The notes: a model not told the origin generated them from the letters alone. A stretch of 64,000 nt of DNA from Solirubrum sp044628455 (GCF_044628455.1 NZ_JBIYZW010000002.1:1270945-1334944), one strand, 5' to 3'. Shown: positions 17,322 to 25,875, numbered from the stretch's first letter. Made by a program: numbers and translations.

Positions 17322-17795
17322 TTACTTAAACGAGATAACCACCTTAGCTTCGCCAATTTCGGCAAAAGGCACGAAAGCCGGGGGCAGGGTTTTCTTCTTG
17401 TTCTTTTCCTTCACTTCTTCGCTGAACATGATGCCGTCGGGAGTGAATTCCTCCAAGACGCCGGTTTTCTCGGCGCCGTCGGCCAGTTTCAGGCTGAGGG
17501 TGCGGCCGGCGTGGCGGGCATACTGGCGCGGGCTTACCAGGGGCTGGTCGGCGCCGGGTGAGGTTACTTCCAGCGAGTAGGTGGCTTCTTCGCCGTACAG
17601 CTCGTCGATCTGCCGGGCCAGGCGGCGGCTGGTGCTGGCCAGCTCGTCGATGCCGATGCCCTCGTCGCCGTCGAGCACGGCCGTAATCTTGGGGCGCACG
17701 GCCGAGTCGCTCACCGTCAGGTCCACCACGAAATAAGCCGGGCCGGGCAGGCTCTGGTCCAGCATCTGCTGGATACGGGTGCGGTCGAAATGCAT
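17322..17795 (-). CDS. rimP: Ribosome maturation factor RimP
   Basis: 157 residues from the ATG at 17795 (MHFDRTRIQQMLDQSLPGPA); upstream in-frame Met codons lie in the leader hairpin region. It contains the RimP N-domain motif SLEVTSPGADQPLVSPRQYARHAGR (split over residues 88-112), with the S-P-G followed by L-x-x-x-x-x-x-R contact region, and a short SH3-like C-domain ending VVISFK. RimP assists 30S subunit assembly. First gene of rimP-nusA-infB; 119 bases before nusA. Confidence 0.93.
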   Translation of the reverse strand: MHFDRTRIQQMLDQSLPGPAYFVVDLTVSDSAVRPKITAVLDGDEGIGIDELASTSRRLARQIDELYGEEATYSLEVTSPGADQPLVSPRQYARHAGRTLSLKLADGAEKTGVLEEFTPDGIMFSEEVKEKNKKKTLPPAFVPFAEIGEAKVVISFK

Positions 17796-17813
17796 GGCTG
17801 AAGGGATTAAACA

Positions 17814-17844
17814 GAAAGAGGGGACGTACACCGTCCCCTCTTTC
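17814..17844 (-). promoter_or_regulatory. Strong hairpin in the rimP-nusA-infB 5' leader
   Basis: Perfect 13-bp inverted repeat GAAAGAGGGGACG (17814-17826) / CGTCCCCTCTTTC (17832-17844), 5-base loop. On the minus strand it lies between the rimP promoter and the rimP ATG, ending 18 bases before the ATG, and the 3' arm is followed by TGTTTAATCC. It may end transcripts from the upstream gene, or act as a leader attenuator; the latter would fit autoregulation by NusA but is inference. Confidence 0.7.
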
Positions 17845-17862
17845 AATACCGTTTTACTGCGA

Positions 17863-17893
17863 CAAAGATACACTATTGCCGGGCGCGGTGCAA
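17863..17893 (-). promoter_or_regulatory. Promoter of rimP-nusA-infB
   Basis: Minus strand: TTG (17893-17891), 20-base spacer, TATCTTTG (17870-17863). This matches the Bacteroidota primary sigma consensus TTG-N19-21-TAnnTTTG. It starts 5 bases after the preceding gene's stop codon. Predicted start of transcription near 17857. Confidence 0.85.
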
Positions 17894-17897
17894 GCCG

Positions 17898-20800
17898 CTA
17901 CCGGTGGCGGATTTCCAGCCAGCCCTTGGCCCGGCGGTTTTCGGTGTCGCGCAGGTGGTAGTAGTACACCCCGTCGGGCAAGCCCTGGCCGCCCCAGTTG
18001 TTGCGGTAGTCCCGGGCCTCAAACACCTGGTTGCCCCATTTCGAAAACACCTGCAGCTCCACCGGCAGGCAGCTCAGGCGCTGCTCAAACACATCGTTGA
18101 CGCTGTCGCCGTTGGGCGTGATGATGTTGGGAATAAATGGGTCGCCCACGTACACCGGCAGGAAAACCGAGCTGGCCTGGCAGGTGCTGTTGTAGATGGC
18201 CGTGAGGCGCACCAGGTAAGTGCCGGGCTTGGTGAAGGTGTGCGTCGGAAATTGCTCGTTGCTGCTGCCCTGCCCGTCGCCGAAATCCCACTCGTAGCGA
18301 CTGGCAAAAAGCAGGTCGTGGTCGAAGGTGTGGGTGAAGGGCGCGAGGCCGGTGTACTGGGGCAGGTTTTCGCTGCGGCGCGGGCGCACCAGGCATTCGG
18401 GCAGCGTCAGCGGCTGGTTGGTGCGGTTGGCGGGCACCAGCACCACGTACAGGCTGTCTTGCTGGGTGCAGCCGTTGCCGGCCGTGTAGCTATAGGTGAG
18501 GGTGATGCGGCCGCTTTGGCCCAGGGGCGGCGTAAACATCCCGGCCGGCGTGCAGCCCGGGCCGCGCCAGGTACCGCCGGCGGGGCTGAAGCCCGTGAGC
18601 TGGTAGGGCGTGCGCTGCAACGAGCACAGGGCCGTGTCGCGGCCGGCATTTACCAGCGGCGGCGCATTCACCTGCACCTGCTGCGTGGCCACGCCGCACT
18701 GGTCTGGCGGCAGGGTGTAGGTAAGCGTGTGAGTGCCGGGGCCGGCCACGCCGGGGCGAAACAGGTTGCCCTGCACGCCCGGGCCACTGAAGGTGCCACC
18801 GGGCGGCGACGCCACCAGGGCTACGGCGCCGTCGTTGGCGCAGCGCGTATCCACGGGCGGAAATGACACCGGCGTCACCGGCAATACCGTCATGGTGAGC
18901 TGGCTGGTGGTGACGCAGGTGCCCGTGCTGGCTGCCGAGTAGGTGAGGCGGTGCTGGCCTACCAGGCCCGGAGTGGGTGTGAAGGTGAAGCCCGTGGCGG
19001 CCGAGCCGCTCACACCGGTGCCCGTCCAGGTGCCGCCGGCGGGTTGGCCGCCCAGGCGCATGGGGGCCGCGTCGGCACACACGCGCTGGTTGGGGCCGGC
19101 CACGGCGGCCTGAATGCCGAAGTCGATCTTGAAGGCGGCGTTGTTGCAGTTGCTGCTGCCGTTGCGCGTGGTGTAGTTGCCGGCGTGCGGGGGAAACGGA
19201 AAGCTCGACGAGCCGCCACAGCCGCCACACACCGCCTGGTATACGAAGCCGCGCCGGTCGAAGCGCGAGGTGCCGCCGTCGACGTGCTCCTCGGCGTTGC
19301 CCCCGAAGAAGGTCGCGTACTCCACCCCGGCTGCGTAGGGCGTAAACTGAATCAGGTAGAAGTCGTCGCCGCCGCTGGTGCGCTGCAAGGCGTTGGGCGT
19401 GGTATACATGCCGCGCACGTCCTCGTTGTTGTAGTCGATGCGCTCATTGGCGCCGCCCCCCCAACCGCACACGTAAATCCGCTCGCATTGGTCCACTAGA
19501 AAAGCGGTGGGCGAGATATCGGAGCCGCTGCGGGCTGTGCCAAACACGGTGCTGATCAGCAGCGCGTCGAGGCCCGGGCTGAGCTTTTGAATGAACTGCT
19601 TGCCGCCCAGGTTGCCCACCGCGCCGGGCGTGATGGGCATGGGCCCCTTGGTCTGACCTAGCAAATACACGCCGCCCTGGTCGTCGAGCTGCAGGAAGTA
19701 GGCCTGGTCGTACTGCGAGGTGCCGATATAGCTCATGCGCATCACCGAGCGCCCGTCGGGGCTGATGCGGGCCACGAAGCCATCGACGCCGCCCTGCAGC
19801 GAGGGAATCACGGCCCCGGCAGTGTTGTAGAGCACCGGGCTGGTAGTGCCGCCGGCGATGTACACCTCGCGGGCCGCATTCACTTGCACCGAAAACGCGG
19901 CGTCGGGGCCGGTGCCGCCGAAGTAGCTGCTCCACTGCAAATCGTTCAGGTTGGGATTCAGCTTGACCACCACCGCGTCGGTCGCGCCGCCGTAGCCGCC
20001 GTCGAAGCCGCTGCGGGTAGGAAAGTCGCCCGAGTTAGTGCTCGACACCAGGTACACGTTGTCATCCGGGTCCACGGTGATGTCGCCGCGGAACTGGTCG
20101 CCGTAGTTGCGCACCAGCGACGAGCCAGTGGCCAGCAGGCCGTCGTTGCTGCTGCCGCCCAGAAACGTCGAGGCCACCAGCCCGGCCCCGTTGGGGCTCA
20201 GGGCCGTCACCACCAGGTCGGAGCCGTTGGCGTAGAGCACGCCACTCAGCGGCTCGAAGCGGCTGCCGCCGTTGAAGCTGCGGTCGAAGGCGCCCTGCGT
20301 AACGGGGTAGTCGCCCGACGAGGTAGTGCCCAGAATCAGCAGCTCGTTGCGGCTGTTGACCACCATGCTGTGCGGCGCCTCGGAGCCGCTGCCGCCCACG
20401 TAGGTGGCCCAAGCGCGGGCCGCCGGGCCGTTGGCGGTGGTGATGAACTTGATGATGGCCATGTCGGTCACACCCCCGAACGAGGTGTCGAAGGCGCCGG
20501 GCGAGGTAGGGTAGCCAGGGCCGAAGGCCACGCCGCCGGAGTACATGTTGCCGTCGGCGTCGTAGGTGGCGGTGAAGCCCCAATTGTCGGCCGTCGAGCC
20601 GGTAAACGAGGAAAACACCACCGTCGGGTCGATGATCAAGGGGCGTTTGGCGTCGTAGCGGGCCAGCTCGAAGCTGACTTCGCGGCCGCGCAGCACGTAG
20701 CGGCAGGCCACGGGCTGGCGGCGGCCGGTGGCGTCGAGCTGCCAGGCCTGGGGCGCCAGCTCGGTAATGCGGCCCACGCTGGTGCTGATTTCCAGGCTGC

Positions 20801-21404
20801 CCTCGGGCGTGAGGCGCAGGGCCTCGGCGTGGTCGTAGCGCAGGCGAATGCGCTTGGGGTCGGCACCGGCGCGCAGGTTGAAGTCGTATTCGAGCCGCTG
20901 CTGGGCGTTTTCGTACACGCGGGCGTCGATGCCGGGCCACAGGCCGTCGTACTGCACCTGGCGGAAGCCACCCACTTGGCTGGCCCAGCGTTTGGCCTCG
21001 TTGCCCAGCAGGTAGTTGCGCACCTCTCCGGTGGGCTCAATGGGCAGCAGCTTCACGCCGTTGCGCGCCCCCACGAAGCGCATGCTGTAGGCGTGGCCGC
21101 GCAGCTGCCCGGCCGGCAGCTCCGGGCCGGCGTCGCGGGCCGGGTCGGGGCCGTGGCCGTGCTCGTTGAAGCGCCGGATGGCGGCCGGGTCGAACATGGT
21201 GTAGGTGAAGCCGTCGGCTTCCAGGAACAGGCGGCCGGCCGGCAGCAGGGCGGCGTAGCGGGCGCGGGCGTCCCACTGGCCCCGGTTTTCAATGAATTCC
21301 AGGCTGCGCGCCGGGGCGCCGGCCCAGGCCGCGGCAGGGGCAGTCAGCACCAGCAGCAGGCTCCAGAAAAAGTGGCCCAGGCGGCCAGGAGTAAACGTAG
21401 GCAT
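17898..21404 (-). CDS. Large secreted protein with DUF7948-type N-domain, SBBP-like repeats, PKD domain and type B T9SS sorting domain
   Basis: 1168 residues from the ATG at 21404 (signal peptide MPTFTPGRLGHFFWSLLLVL, cut after AWA). Residues 30-280 begin FIENRGQWDARARYAALLPA, the hallmark of the N-domain found in many Bacteroidota surface proteins. Residues 280-780 contain repeated YVGGSGSE / FLGGSSND / YFGGTGPDAAFSV / FFGGNAEEHVDGG units of the SBBP beta-propeller type. Then come several Ig-like PGGTFSGPGV modules and a PKD domain (YEWDFGDGQGSSN). The end is a gliding-motility-associated CTD: FIPNIITPNGDSVNDVFEQR then KWGNQVFEA and GWLEIRHR. The protein should be exported by the type IX system and held at the surface. 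Ligand unknown. Confidence 0.92.
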   Translation of the reverse strand: MPTFTPGRLGHFFWSLLLVLTAPAAAWAGAPARSLEFIENRGQWDARARYAALLPAGRLFLEADGFTYTMFDPAAIRRFNEHGHGPDPARDAGPELPAGQLRGHAYSMRFVGARNGVKLLPIEPTGEVRNYLLGNEAKRWASQVGGFRQVQYDGLWPGIDARVYENAQQRLEYDFNLRAGADPKRIRLRYDHAEALRLTPEGSLEISTSVGRITELAPQAWQLDATGRRQPVACRYVLRGREVSFELARYDAKRPLIIDPTVVFSSFTGSTADNWGFTATYDADGNMYSGGVAFGPGYPTSPGAFDTSFGGVTDMAIIKFITTANGPAARAWATYVGGSGSEAPHSMVVNSRNELLILGTTSSGDYPVTQGAFDRSFNGGSRFEPLSGVLYANGSDLVVTALSPNGAGLVASTFLGGSSNDGLLATGSSLVRNYGDQFRGDITVDPDDNVYLVSSTNSGDFPTRSGFDGGYGGATDAVVVKLNPNLNDLQWSSYFGGTGPDAAFSVQVNAAREVYIAGGTTSPVLYNTAGAVIPSLQGGVDGFVARISPDGRSVMRMSYIGTSQYDQAYFLQLDDQGGVYLLGQTKGPMPITPGAVGNLGGKQFIQKLSPGLDALLISTVFGTARSGSDISPTAFLVDQCERIYVCGWGGGANERIDYNNEDVRGMYTTPNALQRTSGGDDFYLIQFTPYAAGVEYATFFGGNAEEHVDGGTSRFDRRGFVYQAVCGGCGGSSSFPFPPHAGNYTTRNGSSNCNNAAFKIDFGIQAAVAGPNQRVCADAAPMRLGGQPAGGTWTGTGVSGSAATGFTFTPTPGLVGQHRLTYSAASTGTCVTTSQLTMTVLPVTPVSFPPVDTRCANDGAVALVASPPGGTFSGPGVQGNLFRPGVAGPGTHTLTYTLPPDQCGVATQQVQVNAPPLVNAGRDTALCSLQRTPYQLTGFSPAGGTWRGPGCTPAGMFTPPLGQSGRITLTYSYTAGNGCTQQDSLYVVLVPANRTNQPLTLPECLVRPRRSENLPQYTGLAPFTHTFDHDLLFASRYEWDFGDGQGSSNEQFPTHTFTKPGTYLVRLTAIYNSTCQASSVFLPVYVGDPFIPNIITPNGDSVNDVFEQRLSCLPVELQVFSKWGNQVFEARDYRNNWGGQGLPDGVYYYHLRDTENRRAKGWLEIRHR

Positions 21405-21462
21405 CACGAAGTCGGCAAATAGGACCCTGAAGGTACGGCGAAACCGGGGCGGAATTGCACGG

Positions 21463-21480
21463 CTCACATGCTCATGTGAG
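21463..21480. promoter_or_regulatory. 18-bp palindrome between divergent genes, candidate operator
   Basis: CTCACATG-CT-CATGTGAG, perfect 8-bp arms with a 2-base centre, in the 124-bp gap between the divergent secreted protein and EEP genes. It precedes a TAGGTTTG -7-like box at 21496-21503 on the plus strand. Its symmetry and place fit a dimeric repressor or activator site. Confidence 0.45.
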
Positions 21481-21528
21481 CGGGGGCAAATTGCGTAGGT
21501 TTGCGGCTGGTAAGGCTGTTTCTGCTCC

Positions 21529-22635
21529 GTGGTGCGTCGTTCGCTGGCTTTCAAGTTCACCCTGCTGGTCTTTGCGTGGCTGTTCATAGCCATAGGATGC
21601 GCGCAGGTGCCTCCCCGGTTGGCATGGCCCGCCGCTTTCGGGGCGCTGAGCTTGCCGCTGGCCCTGGGCCTGAACCTGCTGCTGACCGGCTACTGGCTGC
21701 TGCGGCGCTGGCCGGTGGCGCTGCTGCCGCTGGTGGTGGCCGTGCTCACCTGGCCCCAGCTGATGCGCGGCCTGGCCCTGCACCCGCTTTATAAGGCCGA
21801 GGCCGGCTCCGGCCCGCAGCTGCGGGTGCTCAGCGCCAACGTGCGTATCTTCAATGTGTACCCCCAGTTGCGCAACGAGGGCCTGCAGTCCTCGCGCGAC
21901 TTTATGCAGTGGCTGGCCGAGCACCCGGCCGACATCCTGTGTTTGCAGGAGTTCTACAACGAGCCCCGCCCCACCCGCGACGGCACCGTGTTCAACGCCG
22001 TGCGCCACGTGGGCACCAGCCGGCAGCGGCAGGTGTTCGTGTCCAAAACCCTGGTCAACGGCATCGGTGGTGAGTTCGGTATGGCCATTTTCACGCGCTA
22101 CCCCATTCTGGGGCGCGGCACCATCCGCTTTGGCAAGCTCACCCAGAACCACGCCATGTGGGCCGATGTGCGCCTGCCCCAGGGCGACACCGTACGGGTA
22201 TTCAACATGCACCTGCAGAGCATGAGCATGGACGAGCGCGACATCGTCGACAGCTACTCCAGCAAGTCGGGGCTGCAGGCCAAGGGGCGCGGGCTGCTGC
22301 GACGCTTCCGCCGCGGCTTCGTGGCCCGCAGCACCCAGGTCGATACCCTCGTGCGGCGCATCGAGGCCAGCCCCCACCCGGTGCTGCTGTGCGGCGACCT
22401 GAACGACTTTCCCTACAGCTACGCCTACGACCAGCTGGCCGACCACCTGCAAAACGCCTGGGCCACGGCCGGCACCGGGGTAGGGGCCAGCTACAACGGC
22501 AAGCTGCCCCTGCTGCGCATCGACCACCAGTTTGCCAGCCCCCGCTGGCAGGTCGAGTCGGTGCGGGTGCGGCGCGACATTCCCTACTCCGACCACTTTC
22601 CCCTGGAAGCCGTTTACCGCCTGCCCCCGCGGTGA
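21529..22635 (+). CDS. Endonuclease/exonuclease/phosphatase (EEP) family membrane-anchored protein
   Basis: 368 residues from a GTG at 21529 (a second GTG follows directly). Three hydrophobic segments occupy residues 5-90 (FTLLVFAWLFIAIGCAQ and following). The catalytic EEP/DNase I-like domain then faces the periplasm or cytoplasm: LRVLSANVRIFN (Asn), DILCLQEFYNEP (Glu, metal), VLLCGDLNDFPYSYAYDQL (Asp/Asn), IDHQFASP (Asp-His) and YSDHFPLEAVYRL (final His). All expected catalytic positions are present, so it should be an active Mg-dependent phosphodiesterase or phosphatase. The substrate is unknown; nucleic acid or phospholipid/inositol phosphate are all possible in this family. Confidence 0.9.
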   Translation: MVRRSLAFKFTLLVFAWLFIAIGCAQVPPRLAWPAAFGALSLPLALGLNLLLTGYWLLRRWPVALLPLVVAVLTWPQLMRGLALHPLYKAEAGSGPQLRVLSANVRIFNVYPQLRNEGLQSSRDFMQWLAEHPADILCLQEFYNEPRPTRDGTVFNAVRHVGTSRQRQVFVSKTLVNGIGGEFGMAIFTRYPILGRGTIRFGKLTQNHAMWADVRLPQGDTVRVFNMHLQSMSMDERDIVDSYSSKSGLQAKGRGLLRRFRRGFVARSTQVDTLVRRIEASPHPVLLCGDLNDFPYSYAYDQLADHLQNAWATAGTGVGASYNGKLPLLRIDHQFASPRWQVESVRVRRDIPYSDHFPLEAVYRLPPR

Positions 22636-22763
22636 ATGGGTAAAGGAGTGAATGAGTGAATAACTGAGAGGCAGAATTCGGTGTTCAAACGGCGCGCCGC
22701 CGCTTGCTCCTCCCGAGCATCAACCTCACTCAGCCATTCGCCCATTCCCCCATTCACTCATTG
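22632..22763. repeat. Inverted degenerate GAATGAGTGA-type repeats
   Basis: 22632-22670 (GGTGAATGGGTAAAGGAGTG continuing AATGAGTGAATAACTGAGAG) is roughly the reverse complement of 22725-22763 (CTCACTCAGCCATTCGCCCA continuing TTCCCCCATTCACTCAT). Each arm itself consists of imperfect 8-base GAATGGGT/GAGTGAAT repeats. The arms flank about 54 bases and lie between the EEP gene and cysS. Confidence 0.6.
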
Positions 22764-22785
22764 CCCGTCTCACTACCTTTGCTCC

Positions 22786-24285
22786 ATGCAACACCCGCTT
22801 TCGCTCTACAACACGCTCACGCGCCGCAAAGAAGCCTTCGTGCCCATTCATGAACCCTTCGTGGGCATGTACCTCTGCGGCCCCACGGTGTACAGCGAAG
22901 CCCACGTGGGCAACGCCCGCGGGCCGGTGGTGTTCGACGTGCTGGGCCGCTACCTGCGCCACCTGGGCTACACGGTGCGCTACGTGCGCAACATCACCGA
23001 CGTGGGCCACCTCGAAGGCGACGCCGACGAGGGCGAAGACAAAATCAGCAAGATGGCCCGCGCCCGCCAGCTCGAGCCCATGCAGGTAGCCGAGTCGTAC
23101 ACCGGCCGCTACAACCGCCACATGGAGGCCCTGGGCTGCCTGCCGCCCGATATCACGCCCCGCGCCAGCGGCCACATCACCGAGCAGATTGCCATGGTCG
23201 AGGAAATCCTGGCCAACGGCTTCGCCTACGAGGTCAACGGCTCGGTGTACTTCGACGTGCCCCGCTACAACGAGCAGCACAGCTACGGCAAGCTCTCGGG
23301 CCGGGTGGTGGAAGAGCTGCTGGCCGGCACCCGCGACAACCTTGCCGGCCAGGACGAAAAGCGCAGCCCCCTGGACTTTGCCCTGTGGAAGCGCGCCGAC
23401 GAGCGCCACCTCATGCGCTGGCCCTCGCCCTGGGGCGAAGGCTTCCCCGGCTGGCACCTCGAGTGCTCGGCCATGGGCCGCAAGTACCTCGGCGCCGAGT
23501 TCGACATCCACGGCGGCGGCCTCGATTTGATGTTTCCGCACCACGAGTGCGAAATCGCGCAGAGCCGGGCCAGCCACTCGCACACCGACGAGGCCCGGGT
23601 ATGGCTGCACAACAACATGATTACGGTGAACGGCCAGAAGATGAGCAAGTCGGTGGGCAACTACATCACCGTCTCGCAGCTGTTCAGCGGCGAGCATGAG
23701 CTGCTCACGCAGGCCTACTCGCCCATGACGGCCCGCTTCTTCCTGTTGCAGGCCCACTACCGCTCCACCGTCGACATCACCGACGACGCCCTGAAGGCCG
23801 CCGCCAAGGGCTACCGCAAGCTCATGAACGGCCTGCGCCAGATCGAGCGCCTGCAGCTGCCCGCGGGCACCGAGCGCGCCGCCGGCCCCCAGCCCGCCGA
23901 CGACGAGCTGCGCAAGCTGGTGGCCGACTGCTACACCGGCCTGAACGACGATCTGAACACGGCCCGGGCCATTGCCTCGCTGTTTAACCTGCTGCGCAAG
24001 TTCAACGGCTACTACAACCAGCCCGCCACCCTGGCCCAGGTAAGCGAGGCCGCCCTGCACGAAGCCATTGCCGCCTACCGCACCCTGGTGCAGGACGTGC
24101 TGGGCCTGCACGACGAGCCCCGCGCCGACCCCGAAGCCCTGCTGGGCCTCACCCTGCAGTTCTACCAGGAAGCCAAGTCGGCCAAGGACTACGCCAAAGT
24201 CGACGTCATCCGGGCCGCGCTCAAAGAGCAGGGCATCCTGGTGAAAGACACCAAAGCCGGCGTCGACTGGGCCTACGAGGAATAG
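22786..24285 (+). CDS. cysS: Cysteinyl-tRNA synthetase
   Basis: 499 residues from the ATG at 22786. This class I synthetase charges tRNA-Cys. The HIGH-type motif is in CGPTVYSEAHVGNARGPVV (residues 28-46) and KMSKS is in NGQKMSKSVGNYI. Zinc ligands are expected at Cys of YLCGPT, Cys of HLECSAMG, and His/Cys of FPHHECEIAQS. Length is slightly above the usual 460 residues. A TACCTTTG -7 box at 22774-22781 ends only 4 bases before the ATG, so transcripts from it would be nearly leaderless; the longer in-frame ORF upstream lies in repeat sequence and is rejected. Confidence 0.98.
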   Translation: MQHPLSLYNTLTRRKEAFVPIHEPFVGMYLCGPTVYSEAHVGNARGPVVFDVLGRYLRHLGYTVRYVRNITDVGHLEGDADEGEDKISKMARARQLEPMQVAESYTGRYNRHMEALGCLPPDITPRASGHITEQIAMVEEILANGFAYEVNGSVYFDVPRYNEQHSYGKLSGRVVEELLAGTRDNLAGQDEKRSPLDFALWKRADERHLMRWPSPWGEGFPGWHLECSAMGRKYLGAEFDIHGGGLDLMFPHHECEIAQSRASHSHTDEARVWLHNNMITVNGQKMSKSVGNYITVSQLFSGEHELLTQAYSPMTARFFLLQAHYRSTVDITDDALKAAAKGYRKLMNGLRQIERLQLPAGTERAAGPQPADDELRKLVADCYTGLNDDLNTARAIASLFNLLRKFNGYYNQPATLAQVSEAALHEAIAAYRTLVQDVLGLHDEPRADPEALLGLTLQFYQEAKSAKDYAKVDVIRAALKEQGILVKDTKAGVDWAYEE

Positions 24286-24329
24286 GGTTTCCACCTGCGT
24301 ACACCGGCCTAGCAGGTCAACTGAGAAAG

Positions 24330-24423
24330 GAACGTCATGCCGAGCGCAGCCGAGGCATCTCGCGTGCTGACGCCGAGCAACAGGCCACGACAGTGGTACT
24401 ACGACCCCAGGTCGTAGTACCAC
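24330..24423. repeat. REP-like element with perfect 14-bp hairpin
   Basis: 24334-24369 (AACGTCATGCCGAGCGCAGC then CGAGGCATCTCGCGTG) resembles a dispersed intergenic repeat that I associate with Hymenobacter genomes; that link is from memory. It is followed by GTGGTACTACGACC (24393-24406), loop CCA, GGTCGTAGTACCAC (24410-24423), a perfect 14-bp inverted repeat. It lacks a T-run, so it is not a normal terminator. Confidence 0.6.
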
Positions 24424-24532
24424 TTCGCCCCACCGATAAAGCCTGCTGATCAACCTGCCCGGCCCCTTCAACCCCATCAATAGGATAAATCACCACCTGA
24501 TTGCATTTATCCCTGTCTACTTGCCAAAAACC

Positions 24533-24742
24533 TACCTCGTCAACGACAAAACACCTTTCGACAACGACATTACCCACCTCGTCAACGATTATCACGACCT
24601 CGTCAACGGCAAACACCACCTCGTCAGCGACAAACCCCACCTCGCCAACGATTATCACGACCTTGTCGACGACAAAACACCCCTTGTCAACGATTATACC
24701 CACCTCGTCAACGACAAACCCGACCTCGCCAACGACTCAACC
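24533..24742. repeat. Tandem array of ten 21-bp units (210 bp)
   Basis: Ten degenerate units in exact 21-bp register between cysS and the M28 peptidase gene. A typical unit is CACCTCGTCAACGACAAACC plus C. The best kept core is TCGTCAACGA, itself TCGT-N2-ACGA, a short inverted repeat. All three plus frames and some minus frames stay open across it (for example the heptad LVNDYHD/LVNDKPD), which is a by-product of the period being a multiple of three. It has no spacers and is not CRISPR. Confidence 0.9.
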
Positions 24743-24811
24743 CCCTTCGGCCGGGTTTGCCGCCGCCGCGGACGAGCCGCCGGGCTTCTGTACTTCGAGT
24801 TCACCTTCTCC

Positions 24812-25849
24812 ATGATTCGTCCCCTTCTGCGTCTGCTCGGGCGCCCCGCCGCGCTGCTGGCCGCTGCGGTGCTGCTCACGGCCTGCCCCGATAAAAAGCC
24901 CGCCGCTACCGAAACCGAGGCGCCCGCCGAAACGCCGCTGCGCCCCGCCCCGGCCTTCAACGCCGACTCGGCCTACGCCTACATCGCCAAGCAGGTCAGC
25001 TTCGGCCCGCGCGTGCCCAACACCCCGGCCCACCAGCGCTGCGGCGACTGGCTGGTGAGCGAGTTTCGCCGCCGCGGCCTCACGGTGCAGGAGCAGCCCT
25101 TCACGGCCATGGCCTTCGACGGCACCATGCTGCGCGGCCGCAACATCATTGCCCGCTTTGCCCCCCAGGCCGCCCGCCGCGTAGCCCTGTTTGCCCACTG
25201 GGACACCCGCCCCTTTGCCGACAAAGACAAGCAGCAACCCAACGCCGCCCTCGACGGCGCCATCGACGGGGCCAGCGGCGTGGCCGTGCTGCTGGAAATG
25301 GCCCGCCAGCTGGCCGCCCAGCCCGATTCGCTCACGCCCAAAGTTGGCGTCGACTTCATCCTGTTTGACGCCGAAGACTACGGCTACGACTCCTCCACCC
25401 AGGCCGACAAAGCCAACCAGCTGGCCGGCCAGGGCGTCGAAAGCTGGTGCCTGGGCTCCCAGCACTGGGCCAAAAACCTGGTCCCCCCTGGCTACAAGCC
25501 CGAGTACGGCATCCTGCTCGACATGGTGGGCGCCAAGGGTGCCCGGTTCTCGCGCGAGCAGCTGTCCCGCGAAAAAGCCGGCGACGTGGTGGGCAAAATC
25601 TGGAACGTGGCCTACCGCCTCGGCTACTCCGACTACTTCATTGCCCAGGACATCGGCAGCATCACCGACGACCACGTGTTCACCAACCAGGCCGGCGTGC
25701 GCACCGTCGACATCATCGACCACGTGCCCTACGGCGACGAGTTTTTCCCGCCCTACCACCACACCGTGCAGGACAACATGAGCATGGTCGACCGCAATAC
25801 GCTGAAAGCGGTTGGGCAAACCGTGCTGACCACCCTCTACCAGGAATAG
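24812..25849 (+). CDS. M28-family peptidase / glutaminyl-peptide cyclotransferase-like lipoprotein
   Basis: 345 residues from the ATG at 24812, chosen because it begins a lipoprotein signal (MIRPLLRLLGRPAALLAAAV, LTAC with the lipid Cys at about residue 24). The frame is open further upstream only through the 21-bp repeat array. The catalytic domain shows VALFAHWDTRPFADKD (metal His/Asp), GAIDGASGVAVLLEMARQL (bridging Asp), DFILFDAEDYGYD (Glu-Asp), ILLDMVGAKGARF (Asp) and DHVPYGDEFFPPYHHTVQDN (final His). These match the M28 zinc fold and the bacterial glutaminyl cyclase branch. It should act in the periplasm, removing N-terminal residues or forming pyroglutamate. Confidence 0.9.
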   Translation: MIRPLLRLLGRPAALLAAAVLLTACPDKKPAATETEAPAETPLRPAPAFNADSAYAYIAKQVSFGPRVPNTPAHQRCGDWLVSEFRRRGLTVQEQPFTAMAFDGTMLRGRNIIARFAPQAARRVALFAHWDTRPFADKDKQQPNAALDGAIDGASGVAVLLEMARQLAAQPDSLTPKVGVDFILFDAEDYGYDSSTQADKANQLAGQGVESWCLGSQHWAKNLVPPGYKPEYGILLDMVGAKGARFSREQLSREKAGDVVGKIWNVAYRLGYSDYFIAQDIGSITDDHVFTNQAGVRTVDIIDHVPYGDEFFPPYHHTVQDNMSMVDRNTLKAVGQTVLTTLYQE

Positions 25850-25875
25850 ACTCCGGCCGCAGAGCGCAACCCGCG

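Noticed and set aside
19884..21422. 512-codon open frame antisense to the type B sorting protein gene
   Set aside because: Shadow frame with low-complexity Ala/Gly/Val/His composition; the minus-strand gene has clear domains.
22726..24480. 584-codon open frame antisense to cysS
   Set aside because: Shadow of cysS, which is unambiguous.
24533..24742. CRISPR array
   Set aside because: Units are contiguous with no unique spacers, 21 bp is too short, and no cas gene is present. The same applies to the other three arrays.
24521..24811. N-terminal extension of the M28 peptidase through the LVND repeat
   Set aside because: It would start at TTG, bury the lipoprotein signal peptide, and consists only of the 21-bp repeat array.
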